Notes under the pieces: generated by a model | Database searches by the model: none | What the model was told of the DNA's origin: nothing | The model's input: the letters and a program-made list of their open reading frames with translations, nothing else | Shown here: piece after piece, positions 62,910-64,000 of the stretch | Numbering within the stretch: position 1 is the first letter of the stretch | Layout: every line of letters begins with the position of its first letter | Program-made: the position numbers and the translations under genes | Source of the DNA: CAZKEW01 sp964580435 | GTDB taxonomy: Bacteria; Acidobacteriota; Aminicenantia; Aminicenantales; UBA8522 | NCBI GenBank assembly: GCA_964580435.1 | Contig: CAZOKP010000001.1 | Location: 1-64,000 of the forward strand | Direction: 5' to 3' | Length of the DNA: 64,000 bases

Positions 62910-64000
62910 TTACTTCTCGCTAATTGCATATTGATAGGCTTGAAGCAAATAAGGTATAGAATAATCCCACGCAAGCATATTTTCTATTCTCTCTCTTCCC
63001 AATTGTCCTATTTTCAATCTTAATTCTGGGTTGTGCGCAAGAAAAATTATCTTTTCAGCAAGGTCGATCGTATTGTTGGGCTCGGCATATAACGCAGCTT
63101 GGCCACATGATATTCTTGTTTCCTTAAGATCAAAGGCAACGACGGGTTTTGCTAAGGCCATATATTCAAGGACTTTGTTCATAGTGGATAGATCATTAAA
63201 TGAATTAAATGGATCTGGTTGTACGCAGATATCACAAGTGTTTAATATCGGTAGCATGACGTCATCTGGGATACGGCCAGTAAAAGTGACGGAACTTTCC
63301 AAACTTGATTTTCGAACCTTCATCTGAAGGGATTTCAGCGAAGTTCCACCGCCGATGAGGATAAACTTGTAGCCAGATAACTTCTTGGTGATTAGGATAT
63401 GTTCACTGGCGCTTAAAAGGTAGTCCACGCCATCTTGAGGGTTCATATTTCCAAGATAGCCTATCAGGACTTCTCCCACTTTTTTTAAGCCTTCCTTTGG
63501 CGGCATAATTTTGAACTTGTTTAGATCTGGACCATTCCTCACAACAAATACCTCATGTGGGCTTTTGCCTCCTCTAGATATAGCCTTTTCTTTATAAGAT
63601 TTATTAGTCGCAATGACAGCGTCAGCCAATCTGAATGAACATTTTTCTAAAAAAAGGAAGATCTTAAGCAACGGGCTGTGAGGCTTTATCATCCCGCGTG
63701 AAAGAACGAGCTCCGGAACAAGATCGTGATGATCAAAGATGAATTTCTTTCCCAATAATTTGTAAGGCAATGCTATTATCCAAAGAATATCTTTTGGATT
63801 ACAAGCCTGAAAAACAGTGAAGCCATGGCGAATAACTACCCACAGCGTTAAAAGCGAGCCAAAAAACAAAGAAATCAGCGTTTCCATACTTTGACCGATG
63901 GCTGAATTCGCCACTGGCTTGCGATAAAAATACGCCCGCCCTCTCTCGTTGATTATTTGACGGAATTTGTCATCGCGGTATTTTGGGGAAATGACTGTTA
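62910..64000 (-). CDS. Glycosyltransferase family 4 (partial, runs off the window)
   Basis: The frame is open from the window edge through at least 363 residues to the stop at 62910. The in-frame sequence before GTG 63914 (VISPKYRDDKFRQIINERG) still looks like a GT4 N-terminus, so the real start is beyond 64000. Domain marks are FDHHDLVPEL, GYLGNMNPQDGVDYLL, FILIGGGTSLKSL, VTFTGRIP and the C-terminal NKVLEYMALAKPVVAFDL with its conserved Glu. It would add a sugar in the glycan pathway encoded here. Confidence 0.9.
   Translation of the reverse strand, partial: TVISPKYRDDKFRQIINERGRAYFYRKPVANSAIGQSMETLISLFFGSLLTLWVVIRHGFTVFQACNPKDILWIIALPYKLLGKKFIFDHHDLVPELVLSRGMIKPHSPLLKIFLFLEKCSFRLADAVIATNKSYKEKAISRGGKSPHEVFVVRNGPDLNKFKIMPPKEGLKKVGEVLIGYLGNMNPQDGVDYLLSASEHILITKKLSGYKFILIGGGTSLKSLQMKVRKSSLESSVTFTGRIPDDVMLPILNTCDICVQPDPFNSFNDLSTMNKVLEYMALAKPVVAFDLKETRISCGQAALYAEPNNTIDLAEKIIFLAHNPELRLKIGQLGRERIENMLAWDYSIPYLLQAYQYAISEK

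Overview
The window looks like a metagenome-assembled scaffold from an anaerobic, didermic, mostly heterotrophic bacterium. It has two runs of exactly 100 N, one of them flanked by an identical 55-bp overlap. The anaerobic signs are a four-subunit pyruvate-type 2-oxoacid:ferredoxin oxidoreductase, class I fumarase alpha, HypF, several 4Fe-4S proteins and a corrinoid/folate methyltransferase. The didermic signs are a FadL-like outer-membrane protein and a TonB-type protein. Secreted dockerin/PKD/cohesin-like proteins and this gene mix would fit candidate phylum Aminicenantes (OP8) or a relative; that placement is inference from gene content and was not tested. No rRNA, tRNA or CRISPR array was recognised. 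Layout: 0.2-31.6 kb is mainly housekeeping and energy metabolism. It holds a TPR membrane protein, ferredoxin, site-2 protease, zinc-ribbon protein, hypF-queH, a coiled-coil protein, an M14 carboxypeptidase with a FadL-like porin, fabH, a TlpA-CcdA thiol-redox pair, the porCDAB operon, fumarase alpha, an acyl-CoA ligase with a NadE-like amidotransferase, one-carbon genes, an aldehyde dehydrogenase, thiC with a TIM-barrel endonuclease IV relative, a TonB-type protein, a NarL-type two-component pair and a PilZ protein. Intergenic spaces here carry at least three families of palindromic or GC-rich repeats, and remnants of insertion sequences. From about 33 kb to the end the window is a surface-polysaccharide and secreted-protein island. 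It begins with ACP, a gutted acyl-CoA ligase, a second NadE-like protein and a WbpG-like PP-loop protein. It continues with FkbM methyltransferase, a GT-C-like membrane protein, nested IS21/IS3 remnants, a WecA-like/CapD-like fusion, GT4, a flippase-like protein, FemAB, a hexapeptide acyltransferase, GT2, a WecD-like acetyltransferase, a WecE-like aminotransferase, GT87, a broken DegT aminotransferase and a partial GT4. Two large paralogous beta-helix/PKD/dockerin/cohesin-like proteins flank the GT4-to-WecE block in the same orientation, and a deacetylase-like/FN3 protein lies between them. The island is littered with pseudogenes, and its base composition swings from AT-rich (39-49 kb) to GC-rich (FN3 repeats, 60-62 kb), which suggests repeated horizontal assembly. 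The most interesting unexplained module is the repeated pairing of an AMP-forming ligase with a NadE-like ATP pyrophosphatase. It occurs at two loci, once with an ACP and a second PP-loop amidotransferase-like protein. A plausible but untested role is amidation or acyl-tailoring of a surface glycan.
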